In this document: positions 15,058-26,000 of the stretch, in pieces
Position numbering within the stretch: position 1 is the first letter of the stretch
Layout: each line of letters begins with the position of its first letter
Assembly (NCBI GenBank): GCA_002426575.1
Contig: DIRE01000048.1
Coordinates: 1 to 26,132 of the forward strand
From: Clostridiaceae bacterium UBA5444
GTDB taxonomy: Bacteria > Bacillota > Clostridia > Clostridiales > Oxobacteraceae
Reading direction: 5' to 3'
Length of the DNA stretch: 26,132 nt
The notes under the pieces: model-generated
Database searches by the model: none
What the model saw: the letters and a program-made list of their open reading frames with translations, nothing else
Told to the model about the DNA's origin: nothing
Made by a program: the position numbers and the translations under genes

Positions 15058-15750
15058 ATGGCAGTATTTGCTATAGGAGATCTTCATCTATCATCAGCAA
15101 ATCCTAAACCAATGGATATATTTGGTGAAGAATGGGTAGACCATTGGAATAAAATATCTTCATATTGGATGGATAATGTAAATGATACGGACTACATAAT
15201 AATACCTGGGGATATATCTTGGGCCATTAAACTTGATGAAGCAATACCAGACCTTATTAAAATATCTAATATGCCTGGAAAAAAGGTATTGCTCCAAGGG
15301 AATCACGATTATTGGTGGTCATCTCCATCGAAGATTAGAAAGATACTTCCTAAAAATATGGAGATAATACAAAATGACTTTGTTGATATAGGGGACTTTT
15401 ATGTGTGCGGATCAAGAGGATGGTCTCTCCCTCAAGATGAGAGGTTTAGTGAGAGCGATGACAAAATATATAAAAGGGAGTTAATAAGGCTCGAGCTTTC
15501 GCTTTCAAAGGCAGCCGTATCTTCAGATAAACCCATAATAGTTGCTATGCATTTTCCACCCTTTGATGATAATGGCAAACCTTCAATGTTTGTTGATATT
15601 ATAAAAAAATATAATGTGGTAAGCTGCGTCTATGGTCATTTACATAGCTATGGTACTGAAAAAGCATTTGAAGGTATATACGATGGAATAGAATTTCATT
15701 TAGTATCTTGTGACTATATTGGATTTAAACTAAAAAAAATAATATCATAA
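15058..15750 (+). CDS. Calcineurin-like metallophosphoesterase
   Basis: This 230-residue cytoplasmic metallophosphoesterase has the full set of two-metal motifs in order: GDLHL (Asp8, His10), PGDISW near 50, GNHDYWW near 80, MHFPP near 163 and GHLHSYG near 193. The family includes phosphatases and nucleases of very mixed substrates, and none can be assigned here. GGAGGTGAT precedes the ATG. The gene follows a terminator closely with no obvious promoter, so it may rely on read-through or on a weak promoter inside the hairpin region. Confidence 0.93.
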   Translation: MAVFAIGDLHLSSANPKPMDIFGEEWVDHWNKISSYWMDNVNDTDYIIIPGDISWAIKLDEAIPDLIKISNMPGKKVLLQGNHDYWWSSPSKIRKILPKNMEIIQNDFVDIGDFYVCGSRGWSLPQDERFSESDDKIYKRELIRLELSLSKAAVSSDKPIIVAMHFPPFDDNGKPSMFVDIIKKYNVVSCVYGHLHSYGTEKAFEGIYDGIEFHLVSCDYIGFKLKKIIS

Positions 15751-15789
15751 AATATGTTTTCAATACGCATAATAAACTTGAAACCATAT

Positions 15790-15798
15790 GGAGGTGAT
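15790..15798 (+). promoter_or_regulatory. Ribosome binding site deciding the DUF1657 start
   Basis: GGAGGTGAT is a near-perfect anti-16S match, centred correctly for ATG at 15802. It rules out the in-frame ATG at 15754. Confidence 0.85.
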
Positions 15799-15801
15799 AT
15801 T

Positions 15802-16026
15802 ATGACTGTAAAAAGTGATATTGAAAAAGCTATTGCAAGCGCTCAGGCTGCACAAGGAAGTTATGCAACATTTGCAAGTTCTACAGATGATAAATCAGCA
15901 AAGCAGATGTTTCAGCAAATGGAAAGAGACATGAAAAGGCATGTTGACCTATTAAATGGAAGACTTACCTATGTAGATGCAAATAATAACTTAAATCAGC
16001 AAGCAGGTAAAATGCAAAAACAATAG
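15802..16026 (+). CDS. DUF1657 family small protein
   Basis: This 74-residue protein of the DUF1657 type is mainly helical and rich in Ala, Gln and Lys. It begins with TVKSDIEKAIASAQAAQGSY and has an amphipathic KQMFQQMERDMKRHVD helix. Homologues occur in spore-forming Bacillota, often close to spoVA genes, but the biochemical role is unknown. The start is fixed by the strong ribosome site at 15790-15798; a longer reading from 15754 adds 16 unlikely residues. It is followed by its own terminator. Confidence 0.9.
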   Translation: MTVKSDIEKAIASAQAAQGSYATFASSTDDKSAKQMFQQMERDMKRHVDLLNGRLTYVDANNNLNQQAGKMQKQ

Positions 16027-16047
16027 CTCTATAGAAAAGCTACTAAC

Positions 16048-16085
16048 CACCCTAAAGTATATTGTACTTTAGGGTGTAAATTTTT
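16048..16085 (+). terminator. Terminator after DUF1657 gene
   Basis: A perfect 12-bp stem, CACCCTAAAGTA (16048-16059) with TACTTTAGGGTG (16065-16076), is followed by TAAATTTTT. Confidence 0.8.
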
Positions 16086-16104
16086 CATATGGATAATGTC
16101 ATAA

Positions 16105-16133
16105 TTGTAATTCATGCAACTTTAATATATAAT
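16105..16133 (+). promoter_or_regulatory. Promoter of the lysA operon
   Basis: TTGTAA (16105-16110), a 17-base spacer and a perfect TATAAT (16128-16133). It gives a leader of about 80 bases ahead of lysA, too short for a lysine riboswitch, and none is seen. Confidence 0.7.
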
Positions 16134-16221
16134 TTATTAAATTGTAGTAATTTATCAGACTAAAGTTAAAGAACTAATAACATTTTTTATATACAATTGT
16201 TTATTTTGGGGGTTGAGTAAA

Positions 16222-17538
16222 ATGAAGCTACATGGTACAGCAAAAATTAACAGTTTAAATCATCTTGAAATAGGTGGATGTGATATGGTGGATATTGTAG
16301 AAGAATATGGCACACCTCTTTATGTAATGGATGAGAAGCTTATTCGGGATAATTGCATGGGGTATATAAATTCTTTCTCTAAAATATATGACGATTTTAG
16401 GGTTGCATATGCAGGAAAGGCATTTTTAAATATAGCCATGTGCAAGTTAGTTGAAGATGAAGGCTTTTATCTTGACGTGGTATCAGGAGGGGAGCTTTAT
16501 ACTGCTATAAAAGCTAATTTTCCACCAGAGAAAATAATATTTCATGGTAACAATAAAACAGAAGATGAGCATAAAATGGCTTTAAAGTATGGAGTAGGCA
16601 GAATAGTTGTAGACAATTTTAATGAACTTTATAAATTAAATGATGTTGCTAAATCATATAATAAAACCGTAGACATATATCTTAGAATTTCCCCTGGGAT
16701 AGAGGCTCATACTCATGAGTATATTAAAACAGGGCAGATAGACTCAAAGTTTGGGTTTCCTATATATAGCGGCCAAGCCTATGAAGCAGTTAAAATAGCT
16801 TTAAGCCTTGAGAATCTAAATCTAATAGGACTGCATTGCCATATTGGATCTCAAATCTTTGAAAAGCAGCCATATAAAGATGCAGCCAAGGTTATGGTTG
16901 AACTTATTGCAGAAATAAAAAAAAGATGGGGCCACGAAATAAATGAGCTAGACATGGGAGGCGGCTTTGGAATATATTATACAGAGAAAGATAAACCAAT
17001 GTCTACAGATGATATAGCATCAGCAATAGTAGGCGGGGTTATTGAGCATTCTAAAAAAGAGGGCGTAAAATTGCCAGCCATAATTGTAGAGCCAGGAAGG
17101 TCAATTGTTGGTAATGCAGGAACCACCTTATACAAAATAGGTGCAATAAAAGATATACCAGGTGTTAGAAAATATATATCAGTAGATGGGGGAATGGTTG
17201 ATAATATACGGCCTGCACTATATAAAGCAAAATATGAGGCAGCTATTTCAGATAGGATGTTAGATTCAAAGAATGAGGTTGTAACTGTTGCAGGTAAGTG
17301 CTGTGAATCTGGAGATATATTAATTAAAGACATTAAAATGCCTAAAGTTAAGGAAAATGATATATTAGCAATATTTAGTACTGGAGCATATGGGGAATCA
17401 ATGGCAAGCAATTACAATAGAATACCAAGGCCTGCTGTAGTACTTGTATATAATGGGAAAAGCTATGTTATCTCAAAGAGAGAAACCTATGAAGAAATAA
17501 TTCAAAATGATGTGATACCAAATAGACTTTGCATATAG
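16222..17538 (+). CDS. lysA: Diaminopimelate decarboxylase
   Basis: LysA decarboxylates meso-diaminopimelate to L-lysine, the last step of lysine synthesis, using PLP. The protein has 438 residues from ATG at 16222. The PLP lysine is in VAYAGKAFLN (Lys66). LHCHIGSQI near 208 and DMGGGFGI near 245 bind the cofactor, and CCESGDIL near 360 contributes Cys and Glu from the second subunit. An in-frame TTG at 16213 exists, but GGGGG at 16208-16212 is best placed for 16222. It is the first gene of an operon with an LD-carboxypeptidase and an M20 amidohydrolase. Confidence 0.96.
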   Translation: MKLHGTAKINSLNHLEIGGCDMVDIVEEYGTPLYVMDEKLIRDNCMGYINSFSKIYDDFRVAYAGKAFLNIAMCKLVEDEGFYLDVVSGGELYTAIKANFPPEKIIFHGNNKTEDEHKMALKYGVGRIVVDNFNELYKLNDVAKSYNKTVDIYLRISPGIEAHTHEYIKTGQIDSKFGFPIYSGQAYEAVKIALSLENLNLIGLHCHIGSQIFEKQPYKDAAKVMVELIAEIKKRWGHEINELDMGGGFGIYYTEKDKPMSTDDIASAIVGGVIEHSKKEGVKLPAIIVEPGRSIVGNAGTTLYKIGAIKDIPGVRKYISVDGGMVDNIRPALYKAKYEAAISDRMLDSKNEVVTVAGKCCESGDILIKDIKMPKVKENDILAIFSTGAYGESMASNYNRIPRPAVVLVYNGKSYVISKRETYEEIIQNDVIPNRLCI

Positions 17539-17563
17539 AATATTTTAAATCGGAGGTTCTTTT

Positions 17564-18496
17564 ATGAAGGTAAAACCTAAGGCACTAAAAGAAGGAAGCA
17601 CAATAGGTATAACTGCCCCTGCAAGCCCAATATATGATGAAGATAAGTTAAACAGGGGTATAGAGATATTTAAGAAACTGAAATTTAATGTAGTTATAGG
17701 TGATACTACAAGGCTAAGAAAAGGGTATCTAGCAGGAGATGATGATAAAAGAGCTGATGAACTAAATCAATTATTTGGGGATAAAGATATAGACGGTATT
17801 ATATGTATGAGAGGCGGGTATGGGTCAAGCAGAATACTTGATAAACTAAACTATAAGTTAATTAATGATAACCCTAAGGTGCTTATTGGTTATAGTGATA
17901 TTACAGCCCTCCATACTGAAATTAATAAAAGGTGTAATATGGTTACATTTCATGGGCCTATGATAAGCAGCTTTATGAAGCATATGGATGAGTATACAAA
18001 ATCCAAGTTTTTAAAGGCTGTAACAGATATAAATCCCATAGGAATTGTTGATAATCCAAAAGGAGAAGAGCCAATTAAAGTTTTATCAAAAGGAGAGGCC
18101 CATGGAGAGATAACAGGAGGAAACCTTTCATTAATATCTTCCACACTAGGAACACCATACGAAATAGATACAAAGGATAAAATACTATTTCTTGAAGATG
18201 TGGGAGAGGAACCTTATAAAATTGATAGAATGTTAACCCAACTTTTGTTATCAGGAAAGTTAAATGAATGTTCTGGAATAGTACTTGGGCAGTTTACTAA
18301 TTGCGAACCTACAAACCCTAATGAGAGTTTATCTTTATTTGAAGTTATATCAGATAGATTTAAATTCCTTAAAATACCTATACTATACAATATTTTTGCA
18401 GGTCATGGCAGTACAAAAATGACAATACCTTTAGGGGTATATGCTAAAATTACTGATAAAGGTGAATTTATAATAGAAGAAGGGGGAGTAGTATGA
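17564..18496 (+). CDS. S66-family LD-carboxypeptidase
   Basis: This 310-residue cytoplasmic serine peptidase belongs to the S66 family (LdcA/MccF). LdcA members release the terminal D-Ala from murein tetrapeptides during peptidoglycan recycling; MccF members inactivate a peptide antibiotic. The nucleophile Ser111 lies in IGYSDITAL, the catalytic Glu in EDVGEEPYKIDRM near 210, and the His in AGHGSTKMTIPLG near 285. CGGAGG-type ribosome site precedes the ATG. Its stop overlaps the next start by 4 bases. The position after lysA favours the LdcA role. Confidence 0.93.
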   Translation: MKVKPKALKEGSTIGITAPASPIYDEDKLNRGIEIFKKLKFNVVIGDTTRLRKGYLAGDDDKRADELNQLFGDKDIDGIICMRGGYGSSRILDKLNYKLINDNPKVLIGYSDITALHTEINKRCNMVTFHGPMISSFMKHMDEYTKSKFLKAVTDINPIGIVDNPKGEEPIKVLSKGEAHGEITGGNLSLISSTLGTPYEIDTKDKILFLEDVGEEPYKIDRMLTQLLLSGKLNECSGIVLGQFTNCEPTNPNESLSLFEVISDRFKFLKIPILYNIFAGHGSTKMTIPLGVYAKITDKGEFIIEEGGVV

Positions 18497-19686
18497 TATC
18501 TAAAGAGAGGATAGACTGTGAGGTTGATAAAGTAAAAAAAAAGGCTATAGCATATAGGCGAGACTTCCATAGCAATCCTGAACTTGGATATAAAGAAGAA
18601 AGAACATCCTCCATAATTAAATCCTTTTTAGATGATCTTGGAATTGAATACTATTCTTCCACTAAAACAGGGATAATTGCGACAATATATGGGAAAAACC
18701 CTAATGGGCCTACCATAGGAATCAGAGCAGATATGGATGCACTTCCCATAACAGATAAAAAGCTTACGTCATATGCATCTAAAGTTAAAGGGGTTATGCA
18801 TGCTTGTGGACATGATGCCCATACCGCTATATTAATGGGAACCTCTGAGGCTTTAAACAATTTAAAAGATGACTTATTAGGTAATGTAAGGCTAATATTT
18901 CAACCAGCAGAGGAGACAGATGGCGGGGCTAAGCAAATGATAGCTGACGGAGCTTTAAAAGACCCTGATGTTAGCTGTGTAATTGGACTTCATATGGATG
19001 AAAATATAGACAGTGGATGTATAGGCATAAAGTATGGAGTATTAAGCGCTGCATCAAATCCCTTTGAACTCACAATAGAAGGAAGAGGGGCTCATGGTGC
19101 ATATCCTCATAAAGGAGTTGACGCAATATATGCCTCTGCATTGATGATTACAGCTCTTCAATCTATTATTAGCCGGGAGATAGATCCGCTTGATTCTGCA
19201 GTAATTACAATCGGCAAAATAAATGGCGGAGAAGCACAAAATGCAATATGCAATGAGGTTGTACTTAGCGGCATAATTAGAACACTTGATATGAATGTTA
19301 GAGAATTGGTACTCTCTAGAATGGAAGATGTAGTATCAAGTATTACTCATAGCATGAGGTGTGGGTATAGCCTTAATATAACAGAAAGTTATCCATGCCT
19401 TGAGAATAATACTTCTGTAGTTAACCTAATTAAAAATGCTGCTACAAAGCAAATTGGAGAGAAAAAAGTAATAAATATGGCAAGACCAGGCCTTGGAGTT
19501 GATGATTTTGCATACTTTGGACAACATGTTCCTTCAGCATATTTTAGGCTCGGTTCTAGAAATGTCCCAAAAGGTATAATTCATACTGCTCACAGTTCCC
19601 TATTTGATATAGATGAAGATTCTATAGAGATTGGAATAAAGGTTTACTGTCAAGCCGTAGTGGATTTTCTAAGTAAAGGGCTATAA
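18493..19686 (+). CDS. M20-family amidohydrolase (N-acyl amino acid / N-acetyl-DAP deacylase type)
   Basis: This 397-residue zinc amidohydrolase is of the M20D subgroup, which removes acyl groups from amino acids. Metal and catalytic residues are MHACGHDAHTA (Cys105, His107, His110), QPAEETDGGA (Glu pair near 143), GLHMDE near 163 and HTAHSS near 358. The dimerisation domain lies at about 185-300. It starts inside the stop of the LD-carboxypeptidase gene (ATGA overlap). Given its place in a lysA operon, N-acetyl-diaminopimelate deacetylase is a reasonable specific role, but amidohydrolases for other N-acyl substrates cannot be told apart by sequence alone. Confidence 0.92.
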   Translation: MISKERIDCEVDKVKKKAIAYRRDFHSNPELGYKEERTSSIIKSFLDDLGIEYYSSTKTGIIATIYGKNPNGPTIGIRADMDALPITDKKLTSYASKVKGVMHACGHDAHTAILMGTSEALNNLKDDLLGNVRLIFQPAEETDGGAKQMIADGALKDPDVSCVIGLHMDENIDSGCIGIKYGVLSAASNPFELTIEGRGAHGAYPHKGVDAIYASALMITALQSIISREIDPLDSAVITIGKINGGEAQNAICNEVVLSGIIRTLDMNVRELVLSRMEDVVSSITHSMRCGYSLNITESYPCLENNTSVVNLIKNAATKQIGEKKVINMARPGLGVDDFAYFGQHVPSAYFRLGSRNVPKGIIHTAHSSLFDIDEDSIEIGIKVYCQAVVDFLSKGL

Positions 19687-20099
19687 GACTATGGTTATGA
19701 TACTCATTGCTTTAAACTAGTGTATCAATTGCTTTTGAAAATGCCCCATAAAAAAATACCTCCTAGGTAGATTTTGGTTATTTGCCTTGCCTACTTTAGA
19801 GGTATCATATCACTTTTGAAGTTGGTGCTTTAATTAACCCTATTTATTGGTTTAAATGTTCCGGTTTTAGAATTTTGGGTATACTTATCAAATAAATATT
19901 AAATAGTTTTCAGCTTTTTTAAAAATAACTATCGCCAAAAATCGACAAAGGTTGTAAAATTATATTGTATTAGCCATAGATACCACAAACGTACCTTGAC
20001 AACTAAATATAGGAAAGCCATCCAAGTCCAAATCGATGCAGCAAAAAACAGTTTATACTACTAATTACACTAATTATACTAGTACAGGAGGACAAATAT
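19687..20099. other. Non-coding leader region ahead of the giant surface protein gene
   Basis: These 413 bases hold no credible gene. They include the hairpin at 19751-19805, a C-free T-run near 19915, a TTGACA at 19996-20001 without a matching -10, and two ACTAATTA-type direct copies just before the ribosome site (20058-20078). AGGAGG at 20086-20091 serves the next gene. A long leader suggests structured RNA control, but I could not match it to a known riboswitch. Confidence 0.6.
19751..19805 (-). terminator. Terminator-like hairpin on the minus strand
   Basis: ATACCTC (19756-19762) pairs with GAGGTAT (19799-19805), extended inside by AGGTAG with CTACTT after a 2x2 mismatch, around a loop of about 20 bases. 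Read on the minus strand it runs into TTTTTT (19751-19756), as a terminator would. On the plus strand it lacks a T-run. No minus-strand gene is present upstream of it. Confidence 0.5.
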
Positions 20100-23000
20100 A
20101 TGAAGAATTATTTGAAGATCGTATCGGCAATATTAGTAATAACTATGGGACTAACCGTATTTCCAGTACAAACGTTCGCACAGGAAAGTGAAAACTCTAC
20201 TCCTAAAGCCCAGTATACCGAAGAGAAAGAGCCTAAAATAATTGGGGAAATAGTTGAAAAAAGAGAGAGAAATGTTAAACACTTTTTAAAAGATGATATG
20301 ACCTATGAAGCTGCAGTATACCCTTCGCCTATTCACTATTTAGAAAATGGTAAATGGGAAGATGTAGATAATACCCTAGCAGATGATAAGGATGAGGATG
20401 GGGAAGACATCTTACATAATAAAAAGAACGATTATAAAATAAAATTCGCAAAGAAAACCAAGTCAAAAAAGTTAGTTAAGATACAAAAAGAGAATTACGA
20501 GATCGTCTGGAACGTGGAAGGCGTAGAGGACTCTACCGCAAGTACAGTTGCAGAAAATAAGAGCTATTCTATAAACAAAAAAGACGATGATATTAGGAAT
20601 CTAAAAAAAGTCACATCTAAAGTCGAATATAAAGATATTTTTCCATACATAGATTTAGAATATCAGGTAAAACCTGAAGAATTAAAAGAAAATATAGTAA
20701 TTAATCAGAAGTCAGAAATAAACAAGTTTATATATAACATAGAAACAAAGAAACTTACAGCTAAATTATTAGAAGATAATAGTGTTGTATTTTATGATGA
20801 AAAAGATCAATCAAAAGAAGTATTTAAAATAGACCCCCCATTCATGTTTGATGCAAACCTCGAGGAAAGCAGGGATATAAAGGTAGTATTAGAGGAGTCT
20901 AAGAAAGGATACACACTATCTATAATTCCAAATGAGGAATGGATTGAGAAATCAGATAGAAAATACCCTATTACCATAGATCCAATAGTAAGGACATCTC
21001 CAAATATTAAAGACATATTAGATAATCACGTAAGCTCTGCAAACAGTAAACAAAACTTTGTAAATGACCAGTACTTAAAAGTAGGCTACGGATCAAGCAT
21101 AGGAACTACAAGGAGTTATCTTAAATTTACTATTCCTAAGCTTCAATCTGCTGATTTAGTAACTAGTGCATATCTGTATCTAATTCCATACCTTACTCAT
21201 GGGATTCAAATTAATGCACACAAGGTATTGGGCGATTGGGATACAAATAAAATAACTTGGGAAAATCAGCCCAAGTTTGATACTAAAATAGAGGATTATC
21301 AGATAACATCAGGCAAATCATATTACCAATGGGATGTAACAAACATAGTAAAAGAGTGGTATAATACCGGGAATAATACAGGCCTTATGCTACAAGCGCA
21401 AAATGAAACATCAGGCAGTGGAACTCCTGAACACTTTTATTCATCAGATATAGGAATAGTTGAATATCGCCCGGTGGTAGTAATAGGTTATGTTAATAAC
21501 GCTGGACTTGAAAACTATTGGACATACCATTCTCAAGATGCAGGAAGAGCAGGCTGCGGATATATAAATGACTATAATGGAAGCCTTGTATTTGTCCATA
21601 ATGACCTTTCCATGAACGGAAATAGAATGCCTGTTATGATAAACCATGTATTTAATAGCAGTGAGAGAAATGTAGATATGGGCTATGGACAGGGTTGGAG
21701 GCTAAACTTAAGCCAAACTGTTAAATACGAATCAATAGATAATACCCCATATTATATCTATACAGATGAGGATGGCACAAAACATTTCTTTAAATTTGAT
21801 TCATCAAAAAACATATATATTGATGAGGCTGGAACAAACTATACACTAACGGTAAATGGAAGCGGAAGTACAAGAAAAATTGTAATAAAAGATAAAGAAG
21901 ATAATAAGCTTACATTTGGAAATTCAACTCTCCTTGAAACTATTGAAGATAGAAATAAAAATACCATAACCCTTCGCTATGACTCAAATAAAAAACTTAT
22001 AGAAGTAGTTGATGGCGCAGGAAGGAAGGCTAAACTAAATGTTGAAGCATCAGGAAGATTAAAAAGCATTACAGATCCAAGCGGCAGGGAAGTAAAATAT
22101 GAATATGCAGATAATAAGCTAAAAACCATTACCTATCCTGACAATAAATCTTCTGTATATGAATATGATTCAGCTAAAAATCTTATAAATGCTATAAATT
22201 ATGATGGATATAAAATGATATATTCCTACTATGATAAATTAGCATCAGGAGATAAAAATGTACAATCATATAGGATAAAGAAAGTTCAAGAAGCACATAC
22301 AAATGGTACATTAGGTGGGGAATTAAATATTTCCTATGGAAGAAATTCTACTACATTTACAGATTACAGCGGTAGAAAAAGCATTTATCAGTTTAATAAT
22401 ATTGGTAATACCATATGCATTAAAGATCCTGATGGGAGTGCACAGTATTATAAGTATTTTGAAGATGGCAATGTTACAAAAAACAAACTGAAGAATGAAT
22501 CAAAACTACAAAAGACAGTCTTAAACCTACTTAAAAACCATAATGTAGAAGCAAATACAGATTGGAATTTAAATAGTAGTAGTGGCTCAACAGGTTCTGG
22601 ATCTTTTACAAAAGAAGATAAAAACATAGGAAAGCAATCCCTTAAGATTACCAAAACAAATGAACCAGGAAACCATTATTTCAGTCAAACAGTATCTCTT
22701 AAAAAGGATAAAGATAAAGAAAAGGTTTATACTCTGTCAGCTTATGTAAAGGCTGATGGGGTTTTAAGTAATAAAAAAGGTGCAGGGGTGTTTGTATACT
22801 ATAATGATGGAAATAGCACTAAGAACTTCGAACCATTTTTATATGTAACAGGTAATACACCTTGGCAGAGAGTTGAAGCAAAGTTTACAATCCCAAAGGG
22901 AGAAGGCAATATAACAATTAATGCAGCGGCAGGCATTGCAGAGGGAACAGGAAGTGCTTATTTTGATAATTTGCAGCTTGAAGAAGGACCTGTTGCAAGC

Positions 23001-26000
23001 AGATATAACCTAGTTGAAAATCCTAGCTTTGAGGATGGCTTAGGGAATCCGTCATTAGCATACTGGAACAAGAATTCCGTTTGTGATGGTAATGATAAAA
23101 TAAAACCTACAGGTGTATTTGGAGGAAACAGCTTTAGCATAAATGGAGTACATGGCAAAAATAAATGTATAACCCAAAATATAAATGTATCAGGTAAAAA
23201 AGGTGATACATTTGTAGTAAGCGGATGGGCTAAGGGAGATTCTATACCCCTAAGTCCAGGCTCTGGAAGGCATTTTGCTTTAGATATAGGTATAAATCAG
23301 ACAGATGGCATAACAAAATGGGTAGTTGTACCGTTTTGTGAGGACTCATCAGATTGGCAGTATGTTTCAAATGTTGTAACTACAGAAGCTGATTATTCGA
23401 GCATAACATATTATGCTATTTACTATGAAAATGCTAACACAGCCTACTTTGATGGACTGCAGTTATATAAAGAAGATTTTGAGCAAAGCTATAAATATGA
23501 TGATGATGGTAATTTACAGAAGGTATCAGATATTGCTAAAAAAGAGTCAACATTTAAGTATAAAAATAATGATTTAATTGAGACAATAAATCCAAAAGGA
23601 AATAGTTTTTCATATAAATATGATGATAAGCACAACATAAAGAATGCAACATCTTCAGAAAATGTTGTATACTCATTTGAATATGACCCAAATGGTAATC
23701 CTAAAACTGCAAGGGTAGGGGGCAATGCACTCTTTATAAAGTCAACTGCAGAATATACACCTGATGGCAATTACCTGAAAGAAGTTAAAGATAGTGAAGG
23801 AAATATTGTAAAATACAATACAGATAGTACAAAAGGTACTTTAAATAGTGTTATAGATCCAAAAGGACAAGAAACGAAATATACTTATGATGGTAATACA
23901 GATAAACTTCTTAGTGTACAGAAAAATGCAGATGGAAAAACTATTAAAAACAGTTATACTTATAAAAACGATAATATAGAAAGCGTAACCCACAATGGGT
24001 TCAGTTATAACTTTGCATATGACTCCTTAGGGAATAATACAGAGGTTTATGTTGGAAACCAGAGGCTAATAAAAAATACCTATGAACCAAGGACTAGCAG
24101 ACTATTACAATCAGAATATGGTAATGGCCAAAATGCAAGCTATGATTATGATATATTAGATAGGATTATAGGAAGAAGATATAATGGCGAATTAAAATAT
24201 GAATATCAATATGATGGCAGTGGAAATTTAGGATATCATAAAGATAATGTAAACCAAAAAGAATACAGGTATATATATGATATATCCGATAGGCTTATGC
24301 AGGTTATAGAATCCAAGGGAGATGAAATAAATTATAGCTATGATCTAAGCAATAACATAGATAATATAACAGAGAAAATTGGGAACTCAAATTATGTAAC
24401 AGGCTATGGATTTAGTAAGGATGGAAGAGCTACAGATACAATTTACAAAAGGCCTAAACTAAATGATGGCAAAATTGAATACTTTCCTTTTAATGTAGAT
24501 ACCAATGGCTCAAAGGGAACAAAAGATAAGGAGCAAACTGCCGTATTTGAGAGAGACGAAAATTTTAAGCCAACTCTTGCAGCCTTTGACGGAACCAAAA
24601 ACCTTATACAAAGTAATTCATCTTTTGAGAACCAAACAACGGGTTGGACTACATGGGATTGGAGCGGCTTAACTGGGAAATGGAGAATTATACAAGACGG
24701 AGTAAACGGTAAGGAATGTATAGGGTGCTACGATTCTGATGGAAAAGTTGATGGAAGCATTACAAATTCTGTAGCATACCAGTACGTAACATTATCTGCT
24801 CCACTTACTTCTCCAAAGGAATATACATTAAGTGCTTATGCAAAAAGGATAGGCTCTAGCATGCCTGTTTTATCTATACAATGTCTTGATTCAAACGACA
24901 AGGGGTTACCTTACGCCTACTGGACTTATACAAAAGATATACAAGAGAATCAATGGACAAAGATAGCAGAAACAGCTACATTACCTGCAGGTACAAAAAA
25001 GGTAATGGTAATGGTAAGGAGCAATGTAAAGGATAATGATGTTGTAAGGTTTGACAGTGTGCAATTTGAAGAGAAACCATTTGCATCTCCTTATACCGAA
25101 GGAAGCTCAACTGGCAATAAAATAATATACAATAATGGTATAGATAAAGCTTCAGGAACAATGGGTGTATGGTTTAAAACCTATGGCAACAACACTGTAA
25201 GACATATTATTGCAAATGAGGGAGCAAATAGGCAAATTTTTAACCTATATATAGGCTCTGATAATAAACTATGCCTTGCAGCAAGGAAAGAGACAGATGA
25301 GTTTATAAACGTTATTAAATCAGATAATACAGTTTTACCAAACACATGGTACTTTGCAGCTTTTAAATGGCAGCAAAGCGGGACAACCCTAAACTGTACT
25401 ATATACCTAAACGATAAAAGCTATACAGCAAGCATAACAAACATTAAAGATTTTACAAAAGGTACAACTGCAGTAGGAAGCAGCATAACTGGATATCAGC
25501 AGTTAAATGGGCATTTGGAGCAGTTTATGTACTCCTCCTATACTTTAAGTGATACTGATATAAAAGCAATATATAATGAGGGAAAAGGAACAAATGTTAA
25601 CAATGCCTACGATTCAATTGGAAGGCTCACAGAAAGAGAAATAAACGCTAGGGATGGTAAGTTCGATACAAAATACCAGTACTTGATGGGCGAAGGTGGA
25701 GCAACTTCTAATAAACTAAAAAGTATAACTAACAAAGGTAAATCCATAAGCTACGAGTATGACAAAGAGGGAAATATTACAAAGATTATATTAGAAGATG
25801 GAAATACTATAGACTATAAATATAATGAACTAAATGAGGTCATAAGGGAAGACAATAAACAGATAAATAAAACTATAAAGTACTCCTATGATGAGGGAGG
25901 AAATATATTAAGCAAGATAGAATACCCTTATACAACAGGCGATGTAGGAACACCAAGCAGAACATACACATACGACTATACTGATGCTAACTGGAAAGAC

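Noticed and set aside
15754..15801. Upstream extension of the DUF1657 gene
   Set aside because: The added 16 residues do not belong to the family, and the GGAGGTGAT site clearly serves ATG at 15802.
16134..16221. Lysine riboswitch ahead of lysA
   Set aside because: The leader from the mapped-looking promoter is only about 80 bases, far shorter than an L-box, and none of its conserved blocks is seen.
19930..20060. Possible c-di-GMP riboswitch or CRISPR leader ahead of the surface protein gene
   Set aside because: Fragments such as GGAAAGCC and TTGACAACTAAATA drew attention, but the conserved riboswitch core is absent and no CRISPR repeats follow.
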